DNA of 64,000 bases from Amia ocellicauda. Taxonomy: Eukaryota > Chordata > Actinopteri > Amiiformes > Amiidae. Within the stretch, counting starts at the first letter, position 1, and every line of letters starts with the position of its first letter. The stretch is from positions 1-64,000 of the forward strand of contig NW_027102781.1 in assembly GCF_036373705.1 (NCBI RefSeq), read 5' to 3'. Below are positions 11,445-24,168 of this stretch, piece after piece. The position numbers and the translations under genes were made by a program. The notes below the pieces were generated by a model that was given only the letters and a program-made list of their open reading frames with translations, was not told the origin of the DNA and made no database searches.

Positions 11445-11786
11445 ACAAATGCTGTTAAACGGCATATTTGAAACAATACATTTTTGGGAAACAGTCGCGG
11501 CTATCTAAGTTTATTTATTCAACGTTGCAGAACCTGAAGGGGAGGGAGTCATATCTCAAAGGAGATCTGATAACACTTTATTTTAAGGGGCCAGAAGTAT
11601 GCATTAGTTAAGCACAAACACACTCGTAATTAATTTTTAACTTTACATATTAGTCATTATTTATTAAACATTTGAAGGATCCACATTCATGCAATAAATA
11701 AACATAAACCTAGTAATTAATGATTAACCGAATGCACAGTAAATGCATTTTAGCCATTATTTACAACTTAGCAAACCATATATTAT
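11445..11786. other. Non-coding segment before the tandem array
   Basis: AT-rich DNA with aacactttattttaagggg near 11572, a phrase common at ends of fish DNA elements. No gene is supported. It ends exactly where the first LTR of the array begins. Confidence 0.4.
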
Positions 11787-13593
11787 TGTAGTGTTATGTT
11801 GGGTGTATTTTGATAAGAGCATTTTAGCTCTGAGCTGAAGCACTGATCTAAAGAAGACCTCTCCCCCCACCAAAAGTTATCAGATTTCCTTAACTCATCA
11901 GCTTGGAACTGGTTTACATCAAAGTGACAGTTTTGGGGAGGATGGCACCGAGAATAGGCCAAATAGTTTGGAATCCTGCTATGAGATAGGAGAAAGGGGC
12001 CTGTAGGTAATAAAAACTCTTTGAAGTGGACGAGAGCCGAAATCCCGACATAGAGCTACGAACCCGGGCCAACCGGCATTTCCAAAAGATGGCATGGATT
12101 GACATCAGTCATAAATCAAGCCCCCCTCCAATAGGACACTGGGGGCTGAAACCGAAATCCAATCTAAAAAAATCAAGAACCAATCACCTATTGATCTGAC
12201 AGACTATAAAGAACAGCGCACGGTCTCTCTCTCTTACTCTCTCTCTCACCTGAACCAGAAACTCGCAACCTGTAGCTCTGTTGCCAGAACCGGAACCAGA
12301 AACCAACAAAGTCTTTGCCGGCAACAGAAGAATTAAACTGGGAGAAGGAGATTGAGCCGTACGAAGAATTCTTTTAAAGGACTTTATTAAATAAAGAACT
12401 TTACAGACCCACCTGATCAGTGGAGTTTTACAGCTGGACAATTGACTAAGTCGACTGAATACGAAAGTGCCAGTCATTTAAATAGCTATTTGAGTCTTAA
12501 GAAACTTGACCCTTGGAACAAACAGGGCCCTGCTTTCCTCAAAGACTTTGTCTTCAAGTAACTACGGTGGAACCCTGCTTACAAAGAAGATTTTGTGCAC
12601 AACCTTGGAGCCTTCAAACCAATGGAAAATCTGTTTGGAAAAGACTCTACATTCGCGAAACCCCAACTTCCAGGTGCATCGACTGAGTGGAAGTTCTTGG
12701 ACAAAGCTGAACCGGACTGCCTTTGTTCCAACCACACGGACCTCGTGCCGTGTGCTGTTATCTGAGCCCGAAGCCAGAGAGGCCTCTCTGCGACGAAGTT
12801 CAGATAAGTTTAACAGTTTGGAGTTTGTGATTCATGACATTTAAGAAATCAATTAGAAATGTTAATCTGTGATTCATAACTCTAGAATGTGTAATATCAT
12901 TTAGTTTTCTTAAATATAAATGTGTGTTGCATTCAACTGTTTTGTTGATAATTTTAGAAATAAAATCTGTCAACGCCGAGAAATATCTTCTCATTCCTGT
13001 TTAACTGTTTAGTCTGAAATTGACACAAGTCAATAGACGTTAGATTATTGGTGGCCCTGCCTATCCTTGATCATTGAATAATAATCAGTTAAGGGAAATT
13101 GTGGTAACAAGTAATGATAGGATCTTTCTCGGCACCTAAACGTAAATGAGACTGATATATATATAACGAGAAGTTACCTGACATAAATACTAACCTGCGT
13201 AGTTATTTAATGTCTGACTAACAATACTAACGAGAGACTCACCTTCGTCTTACTAACCGGTATTGTAGTTAATGTGTTTATAACCTTTTTTGTTTAACGA
13301 TTTGTGTGTTATCATATGCGATCCCATGGTCTTTGATTTGGTCACGGAAGTGATTTGTCTTTGATTTGTTGATCTAGAGTTGAATTTTGATTAGCTTTTC
13401 CCTTTTGTATAATTAGTGTAGTGCTACATTTAGTCTTTGTTTTTGAATAAATTTAACAATTTATATCTTTGGAATTGGTGTCTGTGTCCAATTATTACAG
13501 AAATTGAGTTCTACAAGATTCCAGGATTCGTGATAAGGTGATACTATAAATTCACTTCTTAAATTGAAATTTATAAGTGTACCTTACGATACA
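11787..13593 (+). mobile_element. LTR copy 0 (array left border)
   Basis: This is the reference for the LTR family. It starts TGTAG and ends in ACA, contains a TATA-like gactataa and a variable (CT)n tract, an aataaagaac poly(A)-like signal, and is about 1.81 kb long. The right flank is actg as in other copies, but the left flank (ttagcaaac...tat) is unlike theirs. It is visibly more diverged than the inner copies. The family is an LTR retroelement of unknown class; see the minus-strand copy at 49257 for a primer-site-like neighbour. Confidence 0.6.
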
Positions 13594-13831
13594 ACTGATA
13601 GCACTGCAACTCAGTGTAGGTGTGCGTTCAGTCCGGCAAACACAACATTTCAGTTATGAAACGCTTTCTACAGGTGATGTATAAATGTAATATTTTCACA
13701 CATTTGAATAAGTTTGATTTGATACAAGATTTATGAAGTTGACCAAACAAAATGACATAATATTTTTCAGGGGATAAAAATCTCACGACACAATTGGGTA
13801 GTCCTCACGGCACACGGGTTGAAAACCACTG
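13594..13831 (+). mobile_element. hAT-like element, right part (module 1)
   Basis: This is the right-hand remainder of the hAT after the LTR, ending gggttgaaaaccactg and followed by the 8-bp duplication agccaagc at 13832-13839. Its left part is not present in this module because the array starts with the LTR. Confidence 0.6.
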
Positions 13832-13901
13832 AGCCAAGCCACGGTGCTTCTTGGCTTTGCACGGCCACTGAGACTGCCAGGGGAAGACGGTGAGAAGCTT
13901 C

Positions 13902-13990
13902 CCTTCGATAGCTCAGTTGGTAGAGCGGAGGACTGTAGGTTTCAGGCAGCGGGCATCCTTAGGTCGCTGGTTCAATTCCGGCTCGAAGGA
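13902..13990 (+). tRNA. tRNA-Tyr(GTA), module 1, with 16-nt intron
   Basis: The sequence matches vertebrate tRNA-Tyr: acceptor ccttcga/tcgaagg plus A, D arm tagctcagttgg, anticodon GTA in actgtag, T arm ggttcaattcc. A 16-nt intron (13939-13954) sits one base 3' of the anticodon, the canonical tRNA-Tyr position. The mature length is 73 nt. A and B boxes are intact, and a T4 run at about 14014 could terminate Pol III. It looks functional. Confidence 0.93.
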
Positions 13991-14216
13991 AGGCGTGATT
14001 ATGGTTTGACATCGGTTTTGGACGAGCTCCCAAATGTCAAGCCATTGGAATTGCATGAGGACAAGGAGAAAACACCGGAAATTCGGATTTGCTGTGGAGA
14101 ACTCGCATTGCCCAAACATCTCATATGCATGTGACCCTGAGCCCAGTTTTCTAAACCGGCCAGAAAGCGGTCTGGAACAATCATGAAGCCAACACATTGT
14201 GAAGCACTTCACTGAA

Positions 14217-14289
14217 GCCCGGGTAGCTCAGCCGGTAGAGCATCAGACTTTTAATCTGAGGGTCCAGGGTTCGAGTCCCTGTTCGGGCG
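14217..14289 (+). tRNA. tRNA-Lys(TTT), module 1
   Basis: The 73-nt sequence has acceptor gcccggg/ttcgggc plus G, D arm gctcagccggtagagc, anticodon TTT in acttttaat, T arm cagggttcgagtccctg. All stems pair. No T4 run follows closely; the next run of Ts is near 14464, so termination may be distal. It is 226 bases downstream of tRNA-Tyr on the same strand. Confidence 0.93.
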
Positions 14290-14796
14290 CCTTGTTGACC
14301 GAGAGCCATGATGGTGAAAAGCCTGGATGGCCTTCCAGGTGACAATGAAATATGCAGTTGCGTCTAGGCAAGGTGTCTAGTCCTCTTTGCTTCTTTCGGC
14401 AAATATCCAGCCTGGGCAAGTGTTGTCTTCCAGAGGCAAGTCAAGCCAGGAACTCTGAGAGATGTTTTTGCCGTTGACGACGTGTCACTTTAGAACAGCA
14501 CAACATGCATCTCTACTTGACTTGGCACAATCTGTGAGGGTTGGGCCAACACAACGTGTCCACACATTTGCAGGCGTCTTGAAATACTTGGAATGACCTG
14601 TGGCCCCATGCCATGCAGAAGTCCACAGCTATGCGTGTCAGCATGCTCTGCTCCTCATCCCCAATGTGCCACTTGTAAGAACTTTGTAAAAAGCGACAGA
14701 GAACATGATCAGCAAAGAAACACAATTCTCCTGAGAACGACAATCATCGTGCCGATCGTAATCTCAGTGCATACCTGGATGCCCAACAAGCCAAGC

Positions 14797-15687
14797 CAGT
14801 GGTTCCCAAGCGTTGTAATGCCACGGCACACTTTGCTGAGACCAAAAACCTTCGCGGCGCACCAACATGAAAAAAAAAAAAACGGATTTACTAGGTATTG
14901 TCTCACCTGAATGGCAACAGGCTGCTAAAACTATTATCACACGCACATTGCATGTTAAAGTATGTCAGTAAGGGAGTAATTTAAAGGGCAAATGTGTGAA
15001 GTGCAAGGAGTGGCCCTTAGTGGTTAGGTAAAAAAGTACACAGACAAACTAAATAATCCCTTGATACAAATCATTTATTTAGTGCAGACAGACCAAGACC
15101 AGCCACAATAAACTATTCGCAGTAAATATAAATTCACAGCAAAATAGGTTCAGTTCACAATATCCTATAACAAGCTGTATTTAACGAAGTAGTTAAACGT
15201 TACAAAGGGCATTACAATTGTTGAAAAACAATAGCACACGGATCAAACATGCTATCCCCGCCATTTTATTCGATTTGATTAGACGTTTCGCGACCGAAAT
15301 GTTTTGTGTGCAGACTGAACGCACACCTGAGCCGAGCACGATCACTATACATATCCACAGTTAATCTAAGCAGTATCATATTGTAACCGTTTCGGTCTGT
15401 TATCAACCCTTCCGGATCCAAAACCAGGAGTCAGACACCCTTTTCGGTGGACATGCTGTTGACTTCTCACAAGCACCATCTGCCTTCACAAAGGCAGCGC
15501 TAGCAGTGGAAAGAACGAAGAACTGCAGGAGAAACGCCGGTGCTATTTAGAGCCCGATTATTCAACACAGAGGGGGAAAACCAAGGCCAAATGAGACTTA
15601 GAGGAACAGGAGACATCCAACAACAGTATAAAGATAAAAAGGAATTCACCACATGTCCCTTTAATCAATTGCCTTGCAGTTCCACTG
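14797..15687 (+). mobile_element. hAT-like element, left part (module 1)
   Basis: It starts cagtggttcccaag directly after agccaagc (14789-14796). Poly-A at about 14869 and a ~290-bp segment (15169-15466) lie inside. It ends at the actg duplication where the LTR is inserted. Its right end is missing because of the LTR/tRNA-Lys junction at 17269. Confidence 0.6.
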
Positions 15688-16124
15688 TGTAGCGTTATGT
15701 TGGGTGTATTTTGATAAGAGCATTTGGGCTCTGAGCTGAAGCACTGATCTAAAGAAGACCTCTCCACCCCCAAAGTTATCAGATTTCCTTTGCTCATCAG
15801 CTTGGAACTGGTTTGCATCAAAGTGACAGTTTTGGGGAGGATGGCACCGAGAAGAGGCCAAATAGGTTGAATCCTGCTATGAGATGTCTGGAGAAAGGGG
15901 CCTGTAGGTGATAAAAACTCTTTGAAGTGGACGAGAGCCGAAATCCCGACATAGTGCTACGAACCCGGGCCAACCGGCATTTCCAAAAGATGGCATGGAT
16001 TGACATCAGTCATAAATCAAGCCCCCCTCCATTAGGACACTGGGGGCTGAAACCGAAATCCAATCTCAAGAACTCAAGAACCAATCACCTATTGATCTGA
16101 CAGACTATAAGGAACAGTGCACAG

Positions 16125-16165
<41 letters not shown>

Positions 16166-17268
16166 TTCTCTCTCACCTGAACCAGTAACTCGCTGCCACA
16201 GCTCAACCTGTAGCTCTGTTGCCCGAACCGGAACCAGAAACCAACCAAGTCTTTGCCGGCAAAAGAAGAGTTAAACTGGGAGAAGGAGATTGAGCCGTAC
16301 GAAGAATTCTTTTAAAGGACTTTATTAAATAAAGAACTTTACAGACTGCGCATGCCCGCCTGTGCCCACCTGATCAGTGGAGTTTTACAGCTGGACAATT
16401 GAGTAAGTCGAATGTATATGAAAGTGTTCAGTCATTTAAATAGCTATTTGAGTCTTAAGAAACTTGACCCTTGGAACGAACAGGGCCCTGCTTTCCTCAA
16501 AGACTTTGTCTTCAAGTAACTACGGTTGAACCCTGCTTACAAAGAAGATTTTGTGCACAACCTTGGAGCCTTCAAACCAGTGGAAAATCTGTTTGGAAAA
16601 GACTCTAATTTCGCGAAACCCCAATTTCCAGGTGCATCGACTGAGTGGAAGTTCTTGGACAAAGCCGAACCGCACTGCCTTTGTTCCAAACCACACGGAC
16701 CATGTGCCGTGTGCTGTGATCTGAGCCCGAAGACAGAGAGGCCTCTCTGCGACGAAGTTCAGATAAGTTTAACAGTTTGGAGTTCATGATTCATGACATT
16801 TGAGAAATCAATTCGAAATGTTATTCTGTGATTCAAAACTCTAGAATGTGTAATATCATTTAGTTTTCTTAAATATAAATGTGTGTTGCATTAAACTGTT
16901 TTGTTGATAATTTTAGAAATAAAATCTGTCAACCCTGAGAAATATCTTCTCATTCCTGTTTAACTGTTTAGTCTGAAATTGACACAAGTCAATAGACGTT
17001 AGATTATTGATGGCCCTGCCTATCCTTGATCATTGAATAATAATCAGTTAAGGGAAATTGTGGTAACAAGTAACGATAGGATCTTTCTCGGCACCTAAAC
17101 GTAAATGAGACTGATATATATATAACGAGAAGTTACCTGACATAAATACTAACCTGCGTAGTTATTTAATGTCTGACTAACAATACTAACGAGAGACTCA
17201 CCTTCGTCTTACTAACCGGTATTGTAGTTAATGTGTTTATAACCTTTTTTGTTTAACGATTTGTGTGT
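15688..17268 (+). mobile_element. LTR copy 1, partial
   Basis: It begins TGTAGCG after actg (15684-15687). It ends at the junction with a partial tRNA-Lys. The (CT)n tract lies at about 16120-16175. Confidence 0.6.
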
Positions 17269-17322
17269 TAGAGCATCAGACTTTTAATCTGAGGGTCCAG
17301 GGTTCGAGTCCCTGTTCGGGCG
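17269..17322 (+). pseudogene. tRNA-Lys 3' fragment (module 2)
   Basis: The gene starts at the tagagc of the D arm, so the acceptor 5' strand and the A box are lost. The anticodon and T arms are intact. The upstream bases are LTR sequence, joined at a shared ta dinucleotide. It is not expected to make a tRNA. tRNA-Tyr is absent from this module. Confidence 0.9.
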
Positions 17323-17829
17323 CCTTGTTGACCGAGGGCCATGGTGGTGAAAAGCCTGGATGGCCTTCCAGGTGACAATGAAATATGCAGTTGCGTCTAG
17401 GCAAGGTGTCTAGTCCTCTTTGCTTCTTTCGGCAAATATCCAGCCTGGGCAAGTGTTGTCTTCCAGAGGCAAGTCAAGCCAGGAACTCTGAGAGATGTTT
17501 TTGCCGTTGACGACGTGTCACTTTAGAACAGCACAACATGCATCTCTACTTGACTTGGCACAATCTGTGAGGGTTGGGCCAACACAACGTGTCCACACAT
17601 TTGCAGGCATCTTGAAATACTTGGAATGACCTGTGGCCCCATGCCATGCAGAAGTCCACAGCTATGCGTGTCAGCATGCTCTGCTCCTCATCCCCAATGT
17701 GCCACTTGTAAGAACTTTGTAAAAAGCGACAGAGAACATGATCAGCAAAGAAACACAATTCTCCTGAGAACGACAATCATCGTGCCGATCGTAATCTCAG
17801 TGCATACCTGGATGCCCAACAAGCCAAGC

Positions 17830-18844
17830 CAGTGGTTCCCAAGCGTTGTAATGCCACGGCACACTTTGCTGAGACCAAAAACCTTCGCGGCGCACCAACA
17901 TGAAAAAAAAAAAAACGGATTTACTAGGTATTGTCTCACCTGAATGGCAACAGGCTGCTAAAACTATTATCACACGCACATTGCATGTTAAAGAATGTCA
18001 GTAAGGGAGTAATTAAAAGGGCAAATGTGTGAAGTGCAAGGAGTGGCCCTTAGTGGTTAGGTAAAAAAGTACACAGACAAACTAAATAATCCCTTGATAC
18101 AAATCATTTATTTAGTGCAGACAGACCAAGACCAGCCACAATAAACTATTCGCAGTAAATATAAATTCACAGCAAAATAGGTTCAGTTCACAATATCCTA
18201 TAACAAGCTGCACAAAGGCAGCGCTAGCAGTGGAAAGAACGAAGAACTGCAGGAGAAACGCCGGGGCTATTTAGAGCCCGATTATTCAACACAGAGGGGG
18301 AAAACCAAGGCCAAATGAGACTTAGAGGAACAGGAGACATCCAACAACAGTATAAAGATGAAAAGGAATTTACCACATGTCCCTTTAATCAATTGCCTTG
18401 CAGTTCCACTGTGTAGCGTTATGTTGGGTGTATTTTGATAAGAGCATTTGGGCTCTGAGCTGAAGCACTGATCTAAAGAAGACCTCTCCACCCCCAAAGT
18501 TATCAGATTTCCTTTGCTCATCAGCTTGGAACTGGTTTGCATCAAAGTGACAGTTTTGGGGAGGATGGCACCGAGAAGAGGCCAAATAGGTTGAATCCTG
18601 CTATGAGATGTCTGGAGAAAGGGGCCTGTAGGTGATAAAAACTCTTTGAAGTGGACGAGAGCCGAAATCCCGACATAGAGCTACGAACCCGGGCCAACCG
18701 GCATTTCCAAAAGATGGCATGGATTGACATCAGTCATAAATCAAGCCCCCCTCCATTAGGACACTGGGGGCTGAAACCGAAATCCAATCTCAAGAACTCA
18801 AGAACCAATCACCTATTGATCTGACAGACTATAAGGAACAGTGC

Positions 18845-18890
<46 letters not shown>

Positions 18891-20516
18891 TTTCTCTCTC
18901 ACCTGAACCAGTAACTCGCTGCCACAGCTCAACCTGTAGCTCTGTTGCCCGAACCGGAACCAGAAACCAACCAAGTCTTTGCCGGCAACAGAAGAGTTAA
19001 ACTGGGAGAAGGAGATTGAGCCGTACGAAGAATTCTTTTAAAGGACTTTATTAAATAAAGAACTTTACAGACTGCGCATGCCCGCCTGTGCCCACCTGAT
19101 CAGTGGAGTTTTACAGCTGGACAATTGAGTAAGTCGAATGTATATGAAAGTGTTCAGTCATTTAAATAGCTATTTGAGTCTTAAGAAACTTGACCCTTGG
19201 AACGAACAGGGCCCTGCTTTCCTCAAAGACTTTGTCTTCAAGTAACTACGGTGGAACCCTGCTTACAAAGAAGATTTTGTGCACAACCTTGGAGCCTTCA
19301 AACCAGTGGAAAATCTGTTAGGAAAAGACTCTAATTTCGCGAAACCCCAACTTCCAGGTGCTTCGACTGAGTGGAAGTTCTTGGACAAAGCCGAACCGCA
19401 CTGCCTTTGTTCCAAACCACACGGACCATGTGCCGTGTGCTGTGATCTGAGCCCGAAGACAGAGAGGCCTCTCTGCGACGAAGTTCAGATAAGTTTAACA
19501 GTTTGGAGTTCATGATTCATGACATTTGAGAAATCAATTAGAAATGTTATTCTGTGATTCAAAACTCTAGAATGTGTAATATCATTTAGTTTTCTTAAAT
19601 ATAAATGTGTGTTGCATTAAACTGTTTTGTTGATAATTTTAGAAATAAAATCTGTCAACCCCGAGAAATATCTTCTCATTCCTGTTTAACTGTTTAGTCT
19701 GAAATTGACACAAGTCAATAGACGTTAGATTATTGGTGGCCCTGCCTATCCTTGATCATTGAATAATAATCAGTTAAGGGAAATTGTGGTAACAAGTAAC
19801 GATAGGATCTTTCTCGGCACCTAAACGTAAATGAGACTGATATATATATAACGAGAAGTTACCTGACATAAATACTAACCTGCGTAGTTATTTAATGTCT
19901 GACTAACAATACTAACGAGAGACTCACCTTCGTCTTACTAACCGGTATTGTAGTTAATGTGTTTATAACCTTTTTTGTTAAACGATTTGTGTGCTATCAT
20001 ATGCGATCCCATGGTCTTTGATTTGGTCACGGAAGTGATTTGTCTTTGATTTGTTGATCTAGAGTTGAATTTTAATTAGCTTTTCCCTTTTGTATAATTA
20101 GTGTAGTGCTACATTTAGTCTTTGTTTTTGAATAAATTTAACAATTTATATCTTTGGAATTGGTGTCTGTGTCCAATTATTACAGAAATTGAGTTCTACA
20201 AGATTCCAGGATTCGTGATAAGGTGATACTATAAATTCACTTCTTAAATTGAAATTTATAAGTGTACCTTACGATACAACTGATAGCACTGCAACTCAGT
20301 GTAGGTGTGCGTTCAGTCCGGCAAACACAACAATTCAGTTATGAAACGCTTTCTACAGGTGATGTATAAATGTAATATTTTCACACATTTGAATAAGTTT
20401 GATTTGATACAAGATTTATGAAGTTGACCAAACAAAATGACATAATATTTTTCAGGGGATAAAAATCTCATGACACAATTGGGTAGTCCTCACGGCACAC
20501 GGGTTGAAAACCACTG
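17830..20516 (+). mobile_element. hAT-like element with nested LTR (module 2 to 3)
   Basis: Both ends are visible, cagtggttccc and gaaaaccactg, with agccaagc on the two sides (17822-17829 and 20517-20524). The inserted LTR occupies 18412-20278. Without it the hAT is about 0.8 kb and non-coding, so it is non-autonomous. Confidence 0.7.
18412..20278 (+). mobile_element. LTR copy 2, whole length
   Basis: TGTAGCG...GATACA ends flanked by actg on both sides (18408-18411 and 20279-20282), a 4-bp target duplication. Length 1,867 bp; no coding region. Confidence 0.65.
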
Positions 20517-20586
20517 AGCCAAGCCACGGTGCTTCTTGGCTTTGCACGGCCACTGAGACTGCCAGGGGAAGACGGTGAGAAGCTTC

Positions 20587-20675
20587 CCTTCGATAGCTCA
20601 GTTGGTAGAGCGGAGGACTGTAGGTTTCAGGCAGCGGGCATCCTTAGGTCGCTGGTTCAATTCCGGCTCGAAGGA
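20587..20675 (+). tRNA. tRNA-Tyr(GTA), module 3
   Basis: Identical by eye to the module 1 copy, including the 16-nt intron. Confidence 0.93.
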
Positions 20676-20910
20676 AGGCGTGATTATGGTTTGACATCGG
20701 TTTTGGACGAGCTCCCAAATGTCAAGCCATTGGAATTGCATGAGGACAAGGAGAAAACACCGGAAATTCGGATTTGCTGTGGAGAACTCGCATTGCCCAA
20801 ACATCTCATATGCATGTGACCCTTTTCACCCTGAGCCCAGTTTTCTAAACCGGCCAGAAAGCGGTCTGGAACAATCATGAAGCCAACACATTGTGAAGCA
20901 CTTCACTGAA

Positions 20911-20983
20911 GCTCGGGTAGCTCAGCCAGGAGGGCATCAGACTTTTAATCTGAGGGTCCAGGGTTTGAGTCCCTGTTCGGGCG
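20911..20983 (+). pseudogene. tRNA-Lys(TTT) variant (module 3)
   Basis: The anticodon arm is intact, but acceptor position 3 is T instead of C, and the D arm reads gctcagccaggagggc, with changed D-loop and stem bases. The T loop is tttgag. The A box is weakened. It is probably non-functional or poorly folded, whereas the equivalent gene one block later (34891) is normal. Confidence 0.75.
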
Positions 20984-21490
20984 CCTTGTTGACCGAGAGT
21001 CATGATGGTGAAAAGCCTGGATGGCCTTCCAGGTGACAATGAAATATGCAGTTGCGTCTAGGCAAGGTGTCTAGTCCTCTTTGCTTCTTTCGGCAAATAT
21101 CCAGCCTGGGCAAGTGTTGTCTTCCAGAGGCAAGTCAAGCCAGGAACTCTGAGAGATGTTTTTGCCGTTGACGACGTGTCACTTTAGAACAGCACAACAT
21201 GCATCTCTACTTGACTTGGCACAATCTGTGAGGGTTGGGCCAACACAACGTGTCCACACATTTGCAGGCGTCTTGAAATACTTGGAATGACCTGTGGCCC
21301 CATGCCATGCAGAAGTCCACAGCTATGCGTGTCAGCATGCTCTGCTCCTCATCCCCAATGTGCCACTTGTAAGAACTTTGTAAAAAGCGACAGAGAACAT
21401 GATCAGCAAAGAAACACAATTCTCCTGAGAACGACAATCATCGTGCCGATCGTAATCTCAGTGCATACCTGGATGCCCAACAAGCCAAGC

Positions 21491-22504
21491 CAGTGGTTCC
21501 CAAGCGTTGTAATGCCACGGCACACTTTGCTGAGACCAAAAACCTTCGCGGCGCACCAACATGAAAAAAAAAAAAAGGATTTACTAGGTATTGTCTCACC
21601 TGAATGGCAACAGGCTGCTAAAACTATTATCACACGCACATTGCATGTTAAAGTATGTCAGTAAGGGAGTAATTAAAAGGGCAAATGTGTGAAGTGCAAG
21701 GAGTGGCCCTTAGTGGTTAGGTAAAAAAGTACACAGACAAACTAAATAATCCCTTGATACAAATCATTTATTTAGTGCAGACAGACCAAGACCAGCCACA
21801 ATAAACTATTCGCAGTATATATAAATTCACAGCAAAATAGGTTCAGTTCACAATATCCTATAACAAGCTGCACAAAGGCAGCGCTAGCAGTGGAAAGAAC
21901 GAAGAACTGCAGGAGAAACGCCGGGGCTATTTAGAGCCTGATTATTCAACACAGAGGGGGAAAACCAGGGCCAAATGAGACTTAGAGGAACAGGAGACAT
22001 CCAACAACAGTATAAAGATAAAAAGGAATTCACCACATGTCCCTTTAATCAATTGCCTTGCAGTTCCACTGTGTAGCGTTATGTTGGGTGTATTTTGATA
22101 AGAGCATTTGGGCTCTGAGCTGAAGCACTGATCTAAAGAAGACCTCTCCACCCCCAAAGTTATCAGATTTCCTTTGCTCATCAGCTTGGAACTGGTTTGC
22201 ATCAAAGTGACAGTTTTGGGGTGGATGGCACCGAGAAGAGGCCAAATAGGTTGAATCCTGCTATGAGATGTCTGGAGAAAGGGGCCTGTAGGTGATAAAA
22301 ACTCTTTGAAGTGGACGAGAGCCGAAATCCCGACATAGAGCTACGAACCCGGGCCAACCGGCACTTCCAAAAGATGGCATGGATTGACATCAGTCATAAA
22401 TCAAGCCCCCCTCCATTAGGACACTGGGGGCTGAAACCGAAATCCAATCTCAAGAACTCAAGAACCAATCACCTATTGATCTGACAGACTATAAGGAACA
22501 GTGC

Positions 22505-22552
<48 letters not shown>

Positions 22553-24168
22553 ACCTGAACCAGTAACTCGCTGCCACAGCTCAACCTGTAGCTCTGTTGC
22601 CCGAACCGGAACCAGAAACCAACCAAGTCTTTGCCGGCAACAGAAGAGTTAAACTGGGAGAAGGAGATTGAGCCGTACGAAGAATTCTATTAAAGGACTT
22701 TATTAAATAAAGAACTTTACAGACTGCGCATGCCCGCCTGTGCCCACCTGATCAGTGGAGTTTTACAGCTGGACAATTGAGTAAGTCGAATGTATATGAA
22801 AGTGTTCAGTCATTTAAATAGCTATTTGAGTCTTAAGAAACTTGACCCTTGGAACGAACAGGGCCCTGCTTTCCTCAAAGACTTTGTCTTCAAGTAACTA
22901 CGGTGGAACCCTGCTTACAAAGAAGATTTTGTGCACAACCTTGGAGCCTTCAAACCAGTGGAAAATCTGTTTGGAAAAGACTCTAATTTCGCGAAACCCC
23001 AATTTCCAGGTGCATCGACTGAGTGGAAGTTCTTGGACAAAGCCGAACCGCACTGCCTTTGTTCCAAACCACACGGACCATGTGCCGTGTGCTGTGATCT
23101 GAGCCCGAAGACAGAGAGGCCTCTCTGCGACGAAGTTCAGATAAGTTTAACAGTTTGGAGTTCATGATTCATGACATTTGAGAAATCAATTAGAAATGTT
23201 ATTCTGTGATTCAAAACTCTAGAATGTGTAATATCATTTAGTTTTCTTAAATATAAATGTGTGTTGCATTAAACTGTTTTGTTGATAATTTTAGAAATAA
23301 AATCTGTCAACCCCGAGAAATATCTTCTCATTCCTGTTTAACTGTTTAGTCTGAAATTGACACAAGTCAATAGACGTTAGATTATTGGTGGCCCTGCCTA
23401 TCCTTGATCATTGAATAATAATCAGTTAAGGGAAATTGTGGTAACAAGTAACGATAGGATCTTTCTCGGCACCTAAACGTAAATGAGACTGATATATATA
23501 TAACGAGAAGTTACCTGACATAAATACTAACCTGCGTAGTTATTTAATGTCTGACTAACAATACTAACGAGAGACTCACCTTCGTCTTACTAACCGGTAT
23601 TGTAGTTAATGTGTTTATAACCTTTTTTGTTTAACGATTTGTGTGTTATCATATGCGATCCCATGGTCTTTGATTTGGTCACGGAAGTGATTTGTCTTTG
23701 ATTTGTTGATCTAGAGTTGAATTTTAATTAGCTTTTCCCTTTTGTATAATTAGTGTAGTGCTACATTTAGTCTTTGTTTTTGAATAAATTTAACAATTTA
23801 TATCTTTGGAATTGGTGTCTGTGTCCAATTATTACAGAAATTGAGTTCTACAAGATTCCAGGATTCGTGATAAGGTGATACTATAAATTCACTTCTTAAA
23901 TTGAAATTTATAAGTGTACCTTACGATACAACTGATAGCACTGCAACTCAGTGTAGGTGTGCGTTCAGTCCGGCAAACACAACATTTCAGTTATGAAACG
24001 CTTTCTACAGGTGATGTATAAATGTAATATTTTCACACATTTGAATAAGTTTGATTTGATACAAGATTTATGAAGTTGACCAAACAAAATGACATAATAT
24101 TTTTCAGGGGATAAAAATCTCACGACACAATTGGGTAGTCCTCACGGCACACGGGTTGAAAACCACTG
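21491..24168 (+). mobile_element. hAT-like element with nested LTR (module 3 to 4)
   Basis: Flanked by agccaagc at 21483-21490 and 24169-24176. The left part is 581 bp and the right part 238 bp around the LTR. Confidence 0.7.
22072..23930 (+). mobile_element. LTR copy 3, whole length
   Basis: Length 1,859 bp, flanked by actg on both sides. Shares gaattctatt near 22681 with copies 4, 7 and 8. Confidence 0.65.

Noticed and set aside
10912-11445. 177-codon frame as one complete host gene
   Set aside because: Its start lies inside an open stretch that continues upstream through a splice-like site, and its last ~30 codons are a hAT terminus.
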